A DNA stretch of 64,000 nt from Aplectana chamaeleonis (GCA_029168955.1 JAPDOI010000152.1:1054001-1118000); one strand, 5' to 3'; counted from the first letter of the stretch, positions 48,930 through 60,390 are shown. The notes: generated by a model from the sequence alone, not told the origin. Program-made: numbers and translations.

Positions 48930-49960
48930 AATTTTTAGGGTGCTTGAGAGAAAATTTTTGGATTCGGCTTAAAACTTTCAATTGGAGGTTACCTAGGGCG
49001 CTGAACGCGAGTCTGGGGTCTGTTTGTCGCTATGCTTATGGTTACTGTAGGTTACCGTAAGCATAATGCCTTTTAACTAGCTGTACCTACCTGAAATTTT
49101 CGAAAATCAAAAAATGGACCTCAACTTCGTGTTCGGCGTCCCAAATAACACCCACAGAAAAATTATGAGCCAAATCTGAGACTTTGACCAAGCTACCGTA
49201 TACCAACCGTAACCTACCGTAATCTACCAAAAATCGATAAACGGATTGTAGTCCGTGTTTAGCACTGCAAATAACTCTCAGAGCAACAATTTGGGCCATA
49301 TCTATCGTAGCACTCCGGAAATCGGCAAAAGTGGCGATTTGCCATCAAATCCCCCCCCCCCCGATGGGAGGCTTTGAACGAATCGAATCGAAAAGCTCGG
49401 AAAATCTTCAAATAAACCCAGATTGGTGATCAGCGCCTCGAATAACTCACCTGGAGGGATTTTGAGTTAAAACTGCAACATTTTTTTAACGCTTTCAGAG
49501 ATATAAATAAGTGCCCAATCGGAAATCCGCACAAGTCCGAAACACTTTCAGTCTGCGCAAAGTTTGGAAAATGTGACTTCACCAAAAATTTGCTCAGTGG
49601 AGTAGTTTTGGGGGCTGAACACGAGCATGAGGTCGGTTCACGGATTTCGCAAACACGAAGGCGCGTTTTTGAGAGGACAAAGACAAGAAATACGAACTTT
49701 GACGAGATATACCTTATTTTGGCAGATGTCCGTAGCAAAATCCGAGTTCAGATTCGAAGAGAGCGTGCCAGAGTTGACTAGAAAGCATTTGTCGATTATT
49801 TTTCTTATCCGGGGGTACACCATGCGAGCTTCCCTAGTAAGGTGTTCACAAAACGTTATCGGGATCCGTCTCAGAACTTTCTGGGTGTCTTTTAGGACGC
49901 TAAACACGATTCTGACGTCCGCTTGCCACAATTCTGAAAGCTACTATAGGCTACGGTAAG
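48930..49960. repeat. Interspersed TACGGTAG-type repeat block 2
   Basis: Modules as in 38460-39330: CGAGTCTGGGGTCTGTTTGT, AGGTTACCGTAAGC, AACACCCACAGA, TGAGCCAAATCTGAGA and CCGTAATCTACC, in alternating orientation. A C run lies at about 49351-49362. Confidence 0.65.
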
Positions 49961-49964
49961 TATT

Positions 49965-51442
49965 ATACCGTATTTCCTCTTCTAGAAGTACATGTACTTC
50001 TAATACTCAGACCCCTTTTTTATATGTACTTCTATTAGAGGTGTACTTCAAATAGAGGCTGTACTTCTAATTCTCAGCCCTCTCTTTTGGATGTACTTCT
50101 AATGGAGATGCACTTCTAATAGAGGGTGTACTTCTATTTTTTGGCGGGCGCAATTTTTTGAAATTAAATTGGTAGACTGTTCGCATTTCTGGCAGAGACT
50201 TCCAGTATAAAACCGAGAATTTGGATGTGTTGAAATTTCAGACCGCAACCCCGAAAACATAGCCACTTAGGCAGAGTCGAATTGCGGCTTTCACAATCAC
50301 TAATACCATATTTTCAAAACCATTGTTAACACCCTCCCCAAGTGAATTTCTTCCAAAAATTTTATAGGTCTAGTGTCAATTTGGTTGACACGCCCTTCAT
50401 GAGAAAGATAGAGACCAATCGGAATCGACTTGTTAGGCTAAAAAACAATTCAACTGATTGCCTTTCAAGACGTCCAGAGCGATTGAAAAAGCGCGGCTCT
50501 TGGACGACTTTGTAACAGCTCTTCGAGAGGCGAGTTCTTTGCGTCCACAATTCACAGTATGTAAAGTCGACCACTGATGGTTCCTGATTTCCTTTTTTTC
50601 AATATTTAAAAAACGACAAAACAATTAAAAAAACAACAAATTTTATCTTCAAGAAGGCCTCAGCTTAACTGGATTCAATGCCGATTTGTGCTCACCAGCT
50701 GAGGAATGCAGAGTGGGGTGTCGGTAGTGTAATGGTAACACTCTCGCCCAGTAAGCGATGCAATGCGAGTTCGATTCCTACCTGACAGCTGAGTTTTGTA
50801 TTCAACTCAGCAACCTTGTAATATCCTGATTTCTTCGTTTTAGAAACAAATCCTTTACATGAATGATTCAATCTCCATAACGCTGGGAAATCTTGGCTTT
50901 TCAAGGACCGTGAAAAGTCAACGTCTTTAGCTAAAGCACGTCAACTTCGAATGATTAAAACCCAATCAGATTGAAACTTTTGTAAATCACCTAAATGAAC
51001 TCCATACATTCGTCGTGAATAACATCAATATCAAGTCTCAGCTCTGTTTTCCTTGGTCATTTGAAGTTCGCTAAAATTTTAGAGGAAGTTATCCCACACA
51101 AGCAATATTTGACCGAGAAAGGGGTGACCGATAGTTTTTTTGTGGATATTTAAACCTCACAATAATAAGAAAAACATCTCGTGCCAAGTGGTCTTTCTCG
51201 AATTCCACATTCGTATTGCCAAACACTTACCCGAGTACCTTGAGGCCCATTCCGAGAAGTGTACATACTTATAAAAGAGGTGTACTTCAAATAGAGGCTG
51301 TACTTTTAATACTCAGACCTCTATTTTACATGTACTTCTAATAAAGGTGTATTTCAATCAGAGGGTGTACTTCTAATACTCAGCCTTCCCTTTTAGGTGT
51401 ACTTATATTAGAGGTGTACTTCTATTAGAGGAAATACGGTAT
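49965..51442. mobile_element. TIR element with subterminal repeats, 1.48 kb
   Basis: ATACCGTATTTCCTCT at 49965-49980 is perfectly inverted at 51427-51442. Inside each end lie about 180 bp of tandem-like TGTACTTCTAATAGAGG words. No transposase is recognisable. A tRNA-like sequence (50718-50788) lies in its interior. Confidence 0.8.
50718..50788 (+). tRNA. tRNA-like sequence (degenerate, probably pseudogene or SINE head)
   Basis: An internal promoter A box TAGTGTAATGG and B box AGTTCGATTCC are in the right order. A cloverleaf can be drawn: acceptor GTGTCGG/CTGACAG with 6 of 7 pairs, D stem GTGT/ACAC, anticodon stem CTCGC/GCGAT with 4 of 5, loop CCAGTAA. The T stem pairs poorly and position 33 is C rather than U, so a working tRNA is unlikely. 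An 8-bp hairpin (GCTGAGTT / AACTCAGC, 50788-50811) follows at once. Confidence 0.5.
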
Positions 51443-51459
51443 ATGGGCCTTCGACCCTT

Positions 51460-51640
51460 GTTTCTGAATGATTGAATGCAATCGAATACGATTTTTCAAA
51501 AAGTTTCGAATGATTGAATAAATTGGAATAAGGTCTTTCCGAAAATCCCGAATGAATTGATACATTTGAATAAGGGCTTTCGAAATTTACTGAATAAACA
51601 AATACATTCGAATAATTCATTTTTTCGTTGAAGACGTCGT
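51460..51640. repeat. AATGAATNNATACATTCGAATAAG repeat, copy 1
   Basis: Spaced CGAATGAAT..ATACATTCGAATAAGG modules, shared with 53000-53170 and loosely with 31050-31260. Confidence 0.5.
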
Positions 51641-51703
51641 AGAAGGCAGACGCTAGGAAAAAAAGTCGCACAAATTCGAGAACAACACGAATCACAAACA
51701 AAT

Positions 51704-52819
51704 CTATGACTTTAACAAAATCTTAGCCATTCCCAATTTGAATGACATCATGGACCTGGCAGTGAGGGTGGTCCCCCCCGCGCAGATACGCTTACCCCTC
51801 TCTGACAGTGAACATTTCGGATCTGACCGTGGTTTTTGGAATCGCGAAATACTCCCTTCACCACCTCGGGTTTTGTATAACACTGTTCTTGAAAATTGTG
51901 AAAAGTTAGCACCAGACATCCCGTTTAGAAGCTTGTGTACCATAAAGACATCAAACAAGTCCTGCCGTGACTCGAGGCTTGTTAAAGGCAGCATACACGC
52001 TCGCAAGCATAGTCGAGATAACAGCATAGATAGGTCCGCATGATTCGTGTACTATAGCCGTCAACGACTTGTGCTTGAAGCGCTGAAAAACTGTCAGATG
52101 ACAATATTTGACAATGTTTGAAGTACCAAATTTTCCTTCACGCCCTGTATTTACACCTCATAACAGAATGAGAATCGATACTTGTGAAAACGTGATAATG
52201 AGAGTGATAGCACTATCAAATGGGAGTGCACGAAAGAAATAGCTTGAGTATAACATGTCTGCATACCTACTGACTCTCGTCCACTTTCGAGAATGCCGCT
52301 CTGCTTTGGCTGACCTCTTGAAGTGGAGGATTTTATCAGTGCACAAACATGTTATATTGAGGTAAATCGAGTTTTTTCTACCTGCACTCCCTTTTATAGT
52401 GCTATCATTCTAAGTTATCACATGTTTTCTCAAGTATCGATCATTCTGTTACTTCGAAAGGGTGTGGAAAATACGGGCGAAGAAGGCAAGATTGCTCAAA
52501 CATTGTCAAATATTGTCATCCTGGACAGTTTTCAGCGCTTCAAACGTCGTTGACGACATAGTACGGGCCGTGCGGACCTATCTATGCTGTTATCTCGACT
52601 ATGCTTGCGAGCGTGTATGCTGCCTTTAAACTAAAATACTGGTTTCGGATCCGTGAGTTCGGAATTTTTGAGTATAAAAATCCGCAAGGTCGCCCTAATA
52701 TCTACCTTCCTAGTTAAAATATTCTGAATTTTCTTTAGAGGAATTATGTCTTTTTTCTTATATGGAAAGAGGACAAGAGTACCGTTCTCTAAAAGAGGGC
52801 GAACACAAATCTTATACAC
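51704..52819 (-). mobile_element. CR1-like LINE remnant 2, split by a foldback MITE
   Basis: On the minus strand the upstream piece (52819-52630) reads YKICVRPLLENGTLVLFPYKK and a KKIQNILTRK motif, both typical of the region after the CR1 RT domain. The downstream piece (about 51981-51704) reads LTSLESRQDLFDVFMVHKLL, the SLESRR-type C-terminal block. The MITE at 51982-52629 sits exactly between them. One frameshift is also needed. The 5' part of the LINE is absent. Confidence 0.82.
51982..52629. mobile_element. TTAA foldback MITE, family B copy 2 (648 bp)
   Basis: Perfect outer termini AGGCAGCATACACGCTCGC and inverse, bordered by TTAA at 51982-51985 and 52626-52629. The arms stay complementary for at least about 110 bp and, with interruptions, nearly to the centre. 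Removing the element with one TTAA restores a continuous CR1 sequence, which defines the target duplication. Confidence 0.92.
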
Positions 52820-52855
52820 TTTAAAAAAACGCTACTGCCTTTCGTAGTCAGCGCT

Positions 52856-52925
52856 TTAAAGGCAGCATTCACGCTCGTGAACGTGTTTGGGATAACAATG
52901 TGAATCGAACCGTATGGCTTACAAC
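52856..52925. mobile_element. Family B MITE end fragment
   Basis: TTAAAGGCAGCATTCACGCT followed by a CGTGAACGTG and GGATAACA stretch matches the left end of 51982-52629. No right end was found. Confidence 0.6.
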
Positions 52926-52999
52926 ATGATGCCTACGCATTTTTAAGTGTCAAAAATGACCCACAATGCCACTACATAGGGTACAAGTTGGCCCAAATG

Positions 53000-53170
53000 C
53001 ATACATTAAAATAAAGTCTTCTAAAAAATCCCGAATGAATAAATACATTTGAATAAGGGTTTTTAAATATTGCGGAATAAATAGATTGGAAATAATGCTT
53101 CTAGAAAAATCGAAAAAGGTCGTTTCGAAAATTTCGAATGAACGGTTAACGATTCGAATATTCGAATAAT
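53000..53170. repeat. AATGAATNNATACATTCGAATAAG repeat, copy 2
   Basis: Same modules as 51460-51640, including CCCGAATGAATAAATACATT. Confidence 0.5.
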
Positions 53171-54021
53171 AGTCGACATTCCGAAATCGATGTCAGGATC
53201 ACCTCGGAACTTTCACATTTCGGAGGAACTCGGTGACCGCTTTACCCGTGAACTATGTACCTTCGGGACGGAACTATTAATAGAATACAGGGAAAATTCC
53301 AGATTTAATGATCCGCCCCTCAATACGAACACCCTCAATTTTTATGTTCTACTGCAGTGATTCTGGCTAGTTTTCTCAGCCAATGCGGTGTAACTCGTTC
53401 GTTCACTTCCGATTAATGGAAAATACGAAATTTCATTGTAATCAATTTTTTCGTTTTTATTTTCGTAGTTTCTCAATACTAATAGCGCCATGACTTCGAT
53501 TTATGCCATAATGTTGAAATCATTTTTAAGCGTGCACTCGGCCTTTGAATCTGAGATCATAATGCTACAGTAGCGTTCAAAAGTATCGGAAAACTACATA
53601 TCGTGGGTTTCAATCTTTCCTGCATATTCTTTTGCATCGCTAACGAGAATCTTCTTATTCAAAATATGTTGACCAGCATGACTTCAAGAGTCTAGTACTT
53701 TTTTGAAGACTATTTCGGTTCAAAATAGTGTATAAGAAGATTATTTATGCAGCATTGCAAGCAATTTGCTGAAATTCATGTATTTTCGGGGCGGCTTCCG
53801 CCACTATCCAAAGTTCTAGCACTGATTAGCCATTAGATAAACTCCCTAAACACTTCTTGTGCAACTGTGAAAGCAGATTTTCTCTGAGTTCTGAGGGCAG
53901 GCATCTCCTAGGCGGCATTGTGATATTTCGCACCTCAAAAGATCTATTATAATACTAAACGTGAACGAGAAGCTCTATTTACACTTTTGAATGAGCTTAG
54001 CGTCTCATGTACAGCGCTCAC

Positions 54022-54217
54022 GTAGTAATGTTTCCATACTGGTTCATTTCGAGAATCTTTTTTTTTTGAGAAAATCCACGAAAATGCAACGTTTTTGCAC
54101 TGATGACCGGTTTCGTTGACAACTCGTCACCTTCGTTTCTATACTTTATTTTCGAAGTCCATTTAATATCAAGTGAGTATTCAGCGCTTCCAGCTCCAAC
54201 AAGGTTGCTTCGAAAAA
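54022..54217 (-). CDS. Possible single exon, product not recognised
   Basis: A minus-strand open stretch preceded by CAG and followed by a GTGAGC donor-like sequence. It encodes a balanced, protein-like segment (GAGSAEYSLDIKWTSKIKY ... KPVISAKTLHFRGFSQKKK). No further minus-strand exon was found nearby, so it may be chance or a pseudogene. Confidence 0.2.
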
Positions 54218-54356
54218 CTGCACTCACATGACCAAAACCCTTGAAATTTCAATCAAAAATTCATACCTAATAAACCAGGGCTTCAAAAGCTAGCTTCAAA
54301 GTAGAGCTATAACAAAGTGAGGTGCTCTATCAAGCCTCGGAAACTTACGTGTTGAG

Positions 54357-54461
54357 GGCAGTGCTCAAGATGATTTTCGTTCCCGAGTTATCCACTCAAA
54401 CAATGCTTTGGAAAGCAAGTGTACCCAAAACTACGAAGAGAAAGCAAGAAACGCACTAAAT
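54357..54461 (+). CDS. Candidate exon 1 of an unrecognised gene
   Basis: Frame open from about 54357 with a hydrophilic, exon-like composition (SNNALESKCTQNYEEKARN, then ALNRLIS). Possible donors lie after 54471 (TCA|GTAACA) and near 54486-54500 (GA|GTGAGG or AG|GTTGAA). The last of these would join the next exon in phase. The start is uncertain. Confidence 0.3.
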
Positions 54462-54645
54462 CGTCTCATCTCAGTAACATTGTTCTCTGGCGGAGTGAGG
54501 TTGAAGAATTTCGTGCCCTTCTGGTGCATTTTTCTCGATTTGTTCGCGCGGTGCGATGCTTCATATCCATGTTCCTGCAAACATGCTTTCATACTGAAAA
54601 GTTAACTCTGCGTACCCTAATGAAAAATGATATCGACTGTTGCAG

Positions 54646-54982
54646 TTTAGGTCAAAACGAACTGCGGAGATTTCATCGTTACGGATTGGCAAACATCTAT
54701 GGGATCAAGTCTGTGCTGTCCAGAACGGATATCGCTCCTTTCCCGCTGATCTATGTGGTGAACAGCAATTCGAGTGGTAGGCTGATTGACACCGACACCG
54801 CATCCACAGTGTTCACCGTCACTTCTGACGGTAATAATAGCCTACTGGAGAGCCTCACCAATACAGTAACCCCCGATCCTCTGTCTGGAAACCGGTCAAT
54901 AGTCCGATTAATCAAACCAACGACTGTGATTCATGGCGTCAACTATATTCGAAAAGGTGGGCAGACTGCTCAGCTAGTTGAG
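54646..54982 (+). CDS. Candidate exon of an unrecognised gene (about 110 codons)
   Basis: Part of the longest non-transposon frame in the window (open 54419-55033). The acceptor is TTGCAG at 54645 or TTTAG at 54650. The donor is GAG|GTATGTGAG after 54982 or AAAG|GTGGGC after 54956. The encoded segment is Ser/Thr/Asn-rich with several N-glycosylation-like sequons (SNSSG, NRS) and RLIDTDTASTVFTVTSDGNN, which suggests an extracellular or secreted protein. With the 54956 donor the phase fits the exon at 57171. The family is not recognised. Confidence 0.45.
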
Positions 54983-55261
54983 GTATGTGAGATAAATTTC
55001 GCAACTAAACAATTACCCATAAGAGTCTCTTGAACTGCTCAGAAAGTCACACAAACTATTAGAAAGGCCAATTAAAAACTTGAGAACATTTGAAGAAGCT
55101 TTCAAAAGACCCTAAATAGGTTCTTTAGTTGTGCGTCCAGGAAGCCGTGTCTTATTTTATAATGTTTTTGAGCACGCAAGCCCTTGAGTTAGAAAAAAGC
55201 CCTCAGAACCCAGAGCTTTCAGAAAGAAAACTAGCTTGAAGTTACAGTCCAACCTCAGTTA

Positions 55262-55312
55262 CGCGGTTCTGTTTTTCTACCTATCTTGAAGATGGTCCCA
55301 CGCCGATTCCAA
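55262..55312. mobile_element. Family A MITE fragment
   Basis: GTTCTGTTTTTCTACCTATC and the following GAAGATGGTCCCACGC match the interior of the MITEs at 340 and 25175. No terminal repeats remain. Confidence 0.55.
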
Positions 55313-56289
55313 TGATGTCTTCGTTCAACCCGCTAGTGAATTCACACTGACAAGTTGTGCTGCCGGTAAATCCTAAGAAATTTGGTGTGAAGTACTTGCT
55401 CACGACACTAAGAGTTTACAGCGACGGCGTTTATTCTCCAGATGTGGTCGTGATTTTGATGCGACCTTTCTTGTGAGTGTGTGATGCTTAGGATTTTTAT
55501 TGAATAAAAAATTTTATCTCAGAAACAGATACGAAATGAATGATTATTTTTTATACGCTGTCCCGATCGGGTCAGTCACTCAAAGATGCAACGAAGCAGC
55601 GCTCCCTCTGCGTATCTGCGAAAACACAGTACCTTTCCACCATAACCCAGAAAACCGGATTCTCTGACTTATTCACGTACCCAATCGTTTTTCGCATATT
55701 TCGTGGCGGTTTTACATTATCTGAAAATAATTGAGAGACGCGTTTCTTAGGGAATTATTCTAATTCTAACGTGAAAAAAGACTTTCTCGTTAGGCGTTAA
55801 TCGTTAATAAAAAACGCGTTAACACGTTAACGTTATAACGCACAGCCCTAGCTAGTATACAAGGAACCTTACGTTCTTCGATTCTTACGATTCAGTCCTC
55901 TCCGTGGGGAATGGTAAAGGCGTGAACTCATACAAAACAGCGGTTGCGTCGCGGGGTCTTCGGATTGTTGCCTGCCAGTAAAAGGATGGGCGTCATGCTA
56001 ACTTCCCTCGACTTTCTCTTCTAGTTCGCTCCTAAGTGCTTGAGCTCATCTCCTCCTAGCGAATAATCCGATGACGCTATTACACAAATAATCGCGCTGG
56101 CTGCTGAAATTCCGCAGCTCTGTCATGCCCATGCTGGAGAATGTGAACCGTTCGACTGGAAAGGGAAGTGTTTATGGTGGTAAACGCATCCGCAAAAACA
56201 ACTTGTATTGCTAGTATCTCTTAAGCCTCCATAGTCAATCTGAAGGTTCCAAGAAGTTATAAGCTCAAAACGGTCGTTTTTTGTACTTT
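55313..56289. other. Intron-like sequence between candidate exons
   Basis: No recognised feature. A 65-codon frame at 55540-55734 has no clear splice context. ACGCGTTAACACGTTAACGT at 55813-55832 is a short palindromic stretch. Confidence 0.35.
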
Positions 56290-57110
56290 TTGTACCTTTC
56301 AAAGCGTCCAGTAAACTGTCGAGAATCTGTAAACGGACGTAATGATCGTGTTAAGTGCCCAAACTACCTCCTGAGCAATGTTTGGGTGGCAGCACATTTT
56401 CCAAACTTTGTATAGACTGATAGCGCTTTGGACTTGTAGGATTTTTGGTTGGGCGTTTATTTATACCATCAATTAGAAGGTTGTGGGAGCGTTTTCGAAA
56501 AATGTTTCACATTCGTCTTAAAATCCTCCAAGATGGGTTATTTGAGGCGCTGATCACGAATCTGGGGTTTAGTTGTCGATTTACCGAAGTTTTCTGCTAA
56601 ATTCATTCGCATCTCCAATCGGGGAAAAATTTGAGGGCAAACTGTGACTTTTGACGATTTCCAAAAAGCTACGATATGAATGTCTCAAAATGTTTCTCTA
56701 CAGGTTTTTTGGAGTGCCTAATACGAATCTGGAGTCCGTTCATCAATTTTTGATAGATTACGGTAGATTACGGTGGGTACACGGTAGTCTGGTCAAAGTC
56801 TCATATTTGACTCAAAATTTGTGTATGGGGGTCATTTGGGGTAGAGAATAAAAATTTATCGTTCGTTAGTCGATTTTCAAAATACTAAGGTGGGTTTTGC
56901 CCCAATGACATGGTACCTGCCGTAACCTACAGTCAACCTCAGATTTTCGACAAATGGACTCCAGATTCGCGCTCACCACCCTAGATTACCCCTACATACA
57001 ATTTTTGAGCTAAATTCGAGAAAATTTTTCGCAACACCCTGAAAAAAAAAACTTTTTGTGACGCTTCAAAAACGCTTATAACTTCTCGGAACCCGCAGCT
57101 CGGGGCGGGA
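56290..57110. repeat. Interspersed TACGGTAG-type repeat block 3
   Basis: Modules GATCACGAATCTGGGG, CGAATCTGGAGTCCGTTC, GATTACGGTAGATTACGG and CCAGATTCGCGCTCACCACC alternate in orientation as in the other two blocks. Confidence 0.65.
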
Positions 57111-57170
57111 TACTGCGAAGTTTTGCTATGGAGCCGCAAGACATACTAACAGTACCAGTCGTTTCCGCAG

Positions 57171-57218
57171 ATGCCTTTACCACTATTAACACTTCCCTTG
57201 TGGTTCTTTATCATCGGA
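57171..57218 (+). CDS. Candidate exon (48 nt) of the same gene
   Basis: The acceptor TTTCCGCAG ends at 57170 and the donor GGA|GTAAGG follows 57218. Read as AT + 15 codons + A it gives AFTTINTSLVVLYHR and joins the next exon in phase. An alternative reading starts ATG right at the acceptor and looks signal-peptide-like (MPLPLLTLPLWFFIIG), which could be a trans-spliced start, but it meets a stop in the next exon. Confidence 0.45.
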
Positions 57219-57481
57219 GTAAGGCTCCGTCCACAGCTAACGACCAGCGGCAAGCGTCCAGTCACTGGAGCGTTATGCGCCAGCATTCAAACGCTGGCGC
57301 ACGACGCTCGATGGCTTTCGCATTCAAAATGTGCGAGAATGCCGAAAGGTTTACGACACTGTTCATACAACCACTGACAGCCGCTACAGCTACCATGCCG
57401 TAAACACCAGAGACCCGCCGATCGTTAGCAAGTGGAATCAGTAGCAAGCGCCTAAGGCTAATTACGCTTTGTGGTTGACAG

Positions 57482-57664
57482 CGAATTCTCTCATCGACTC
57501 CATTTCACAAGACAGCTTTCAGATAAAGAAGGTGAAGAGAATTGGTGGAGGATATCCGTATGGTCCCACAAATTTCTCCGTTGTCGAGTTTCCAAACGCG
57601 CTGAAGATCGAGAGACAATTAGCAAACAACATTATCTTCAGGACACACAATTACGCTAGGAGAG
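57482..57664 (+). CDS. Candidate exon (183 nt) of the same gene
   Basis: The acceptor is GTTGACAG before 57482 and the donor AGAG|GTGCGT after 57664. It encodes 60 codons with soluble-domain composition, including KKVKRIGGGYPYGPTNFSVV and LANNIIFRTHNYARR. The phases on both sides (2 nt in, 1 nt out) match the exons at 57171 and 57953, which argues for a real gene. Product not recognised. Confidence 0.55.
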
Positions 57665-57952
57665 GTGCGTCATACGTACGCTTGGCTTTTCAATTTTCAC
57701 TAGAATCTATAGCGAGTCAGGCAAGTCCACGCGTTGGGAAATTTGGTATTTTCTAGAGCAGGGAGTGAAGCGTTTGCCTCTTGCGGCTTTTTTAAAAAGT
57801 TCTTTTCGCTAATCTCCGAGCAAAATATTCTTCGCGCATAGCGGATAGGGAACGTTGAAGTTAAAGAAGGCACTGCATTGCACACTGATAACCAGCTGTA
57901 GAAGATAAATTTCACGACAATGTTACTTTGGACGAGATATTATTTTTTTCAG

Positions 57953-57999
57953 ATAAGCCTTCTGTAACGACAGACCCTGAAGACGTTTGGGCAGTGAAG
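57953..57999 (+). CDS. Candidate exon (47 nt) of the same gene
   Basis: A strong nematode acceptor TTTTTTTCAG ends at 57952 and the donor AAG|GTGGGT follows 57999. It encodes KPSVTTDPEDVWAVK after a split Asp codon, in phase with the previous exon, and ends in phase 0. A possible further tiny exon is 58249-58279 (TTCCAG acceptor, GACG|GTAGCC donor). Where the gene ends is not visible. Confidence 0.5.
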
Positions 58000-58572
58000 G
58001 TGGGTGCTGATCCTGGAATACTCAATTCTTTAAATATTTTTTGCAACGGTTTCTTGAGAACTGTAGGTGCACTAGGTGTACTGTTGCTTAATTGACGGCT
58101 GCCCACACGTCCCGAAATGATATTGATGTCGCGACATGAATCGAGGCTTTGAAAACTGATTGTATAGTTAACAGGCGAAAAAAACCGATGGAAACACGAC
58201 TTGAGAAATGTTCCTTCAAGACATTTAAACTTAAACCAATTATTCCAGCGCTTGGACTCCCCATCGTTGATTCGCGACGGTAGCCTATCGTGTCTGTACT
58301 GCCTTGCATACTGGAAAACGCAGAAAAAATTCAAGCCCAATAATGTCTACATTTTCTGCTGTATATTAGGCTCAGATGCTTAGTTTGTAGTTCTTTGTGT
58401 CCTGTGCCCGAGAAAAAATTCTCATTTGTTGGTTTTTTTCAACTGGTTAAGGAGTGCGCATTTGTATTAAAATGTTTGCCGGTGGTAATTATTTTTTGTC
58501 GTGATTCCATTGTAACCTTTGCATGGTAAGAAGTTTTTGTTCTTGAACAGATCAGCATGACGTCCTAGAGTC

Positions 58573-58716
58573 GGTACGGATCGCACTGGCCCTTTTAGCT
58601 CCCTGATGACGGTTGGCGCAAACCCTGTGCACGTATGGCATAACATCTGTGCACTGTGCATCGGGTTTGCGACAAGATGTCAAAAGGGAACAAAACTGTC
58701 AGTGCGATCCGTACCG
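58573..58716. mobile_element. Hairpin MITE, 144 bp
   Basis: GGTACGGATCGCACTG pairs with its inverse at the right end, with further pairing through TTTTGNNC and CGCAAACCC / GGGTTTGCG. GTC occurs directly outside both ends. The GGTTGGCGCAAAC core is shared with 39534-39656. Confidence 0.75.
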
Positions 58717-59834
58717 TCTGCACCTGTACGACTTTAATTTTGTTGACAGTCGGCAGTTGTCTTTTTCGAACGATAGATGGCAGCGGCGAGGCTTCGAGCG
58801 TGTTGGTCAGTTACTGATTTTGCCTATGACGATCAGATTAAAAAAACAAGCACCACTTCCGCTACTGACGTAACCTCAGAGAAACTGGGCTGGTAGAAAA
58901 CCCCCTCGTGCTGTCACAACAATACGAGATATGTTTCGTGACAAGACATGACAACGAATGCTAATGTCATGTGAAAACACCCTTTAAAGCAAAAACTTTA
59001 TACCTATATGGGGAATGAAATTGCGACGCTCATACCCTAACCGCGCGCACTCCACCTTCTCCAACTTGTACGTGTCAACGTGAACACTCAACCCTAGGGA
59101 GTGGGGAAACACACGCAGATCAATGCAAAAAGCGCAGGCATACGGGAGAAATGAACCTGGGACGAATATCCCGTAGTGGCGCTCACACCAACTGCCCCAA
59201 CCGTGCCGAGTGCCCCCAGCTAATCGAGTGCTATGATGGTTCGCCATACTGATAACTGCGATATATGTACCTACCACAATTCGAGATGATTGTAGTCCAT
59301 TGATCGACTCATAATGTGGCGATAATAAAATTTGGAGCACTTCCGAGTATTACCTTTTTATGCATCGTTCCAAGAGTTTTTCATGTTATTGTACCAACCA
59401 AAATTTCGTAGGTTTTGTACTTCATTTTGAGATTGTAGGCCGAAAAATAGCCGCAAACTAGCCTACTGGGCTCCGCAGCGACTCCTGGTGGGCTACTTCG
59501 CGGCTGTTTCTCGGCTGTTCGCGAAACGGACAGCAAGAAGTAAATAACAAGAAGTAACCTATAGTAACCAAGACGCAGCCGTCGGCTGCTCGCCGAGCCG
59601 CCAGCAGTTGGGCAGGGCCTCCAGAGGCAGAGCGAGGTCTTATTATCTCAACCTTGGGAAACTGAACCGACGGAGGTGTTGATATCCTGATGCCTCTGGA
59701 ATGCGGATTATATTCACGTCGAGAGCATTACCCTCCGGCTATTTCTATGCTAAAACTTTCAGAGTAGCATGAACGCTTCTCTGCAGCTTTTTGTCTCTAT
59801 TGAATCGCTCTTCTGCTTCTCCGAAAGGTTTATT
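58717..59834. other. Unassigned sequence
   Basis: No gene recognised. The 118-codon minus frame 59340-58984 has no motif I know. Confidence 0.4.
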
Positions 59835-60390
59835 TTAAAGGCAGTGGTCACGATGAAAAACGTTATCGAAAAAAACAACAAAAATCAGCTTAGATCAAAA
59901 ACAGCTGAAAAACTATGAAGGTAGCGCGGTGAAAAACGGTCTACAAATAGAGTTTTTAGGGCTTAAAGAAGCTAGTTCGTGCACACGTGCACAGCGATGA
60001 CGAAACAGATCGCAGTCTCATGCCGAGCAGTCAAAAATCATCGACATTCAGAGGACGAAATAAATGCAAATTTAACGAATAAAAACAGTTGAATAATGAA
60101 AGCATCACTTCAGTCAATGTTTTTGACTAGATGTGTACATAAATCCGAAGGTTCATTGATTGACATTCAATTTCAAGCTAGCTGATGTTCTTGATATAAG
60201 AGGTCATCGATGCCGATGATGTGGAGAGGGCTCGTCCACCATCAAAAGACAAGAAAGTTCAGGTTTCAAATTCGGCCCAAAACAGTGGTTTTTTCGCGAT
60301 TTTTTCTTATAGGTCCTACTACTCGAGACCCAGGAAAGGATTTGGGAGAAAAAGACGACAAGCATATTTGATCGCGACCACTGCCTTTAA
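59835..60390. mobile_element. TTAA MITE, family C (556 bp)
   Basis: TTAA plus AGGCAGTGGTCACGAT at the left and the inverse CGACCACTGCCT plus TTAA at the right. The terminal sequence is one to two bases from family A, but the interior does not match it. Confidence 0.8.

Noticed and set aside
57912..58340. 142-codon minus-strand frame
   Set aside because: Overlaps the candidate plus-strand exon 57953-57999 and its intron; no motif, probably a shadow.
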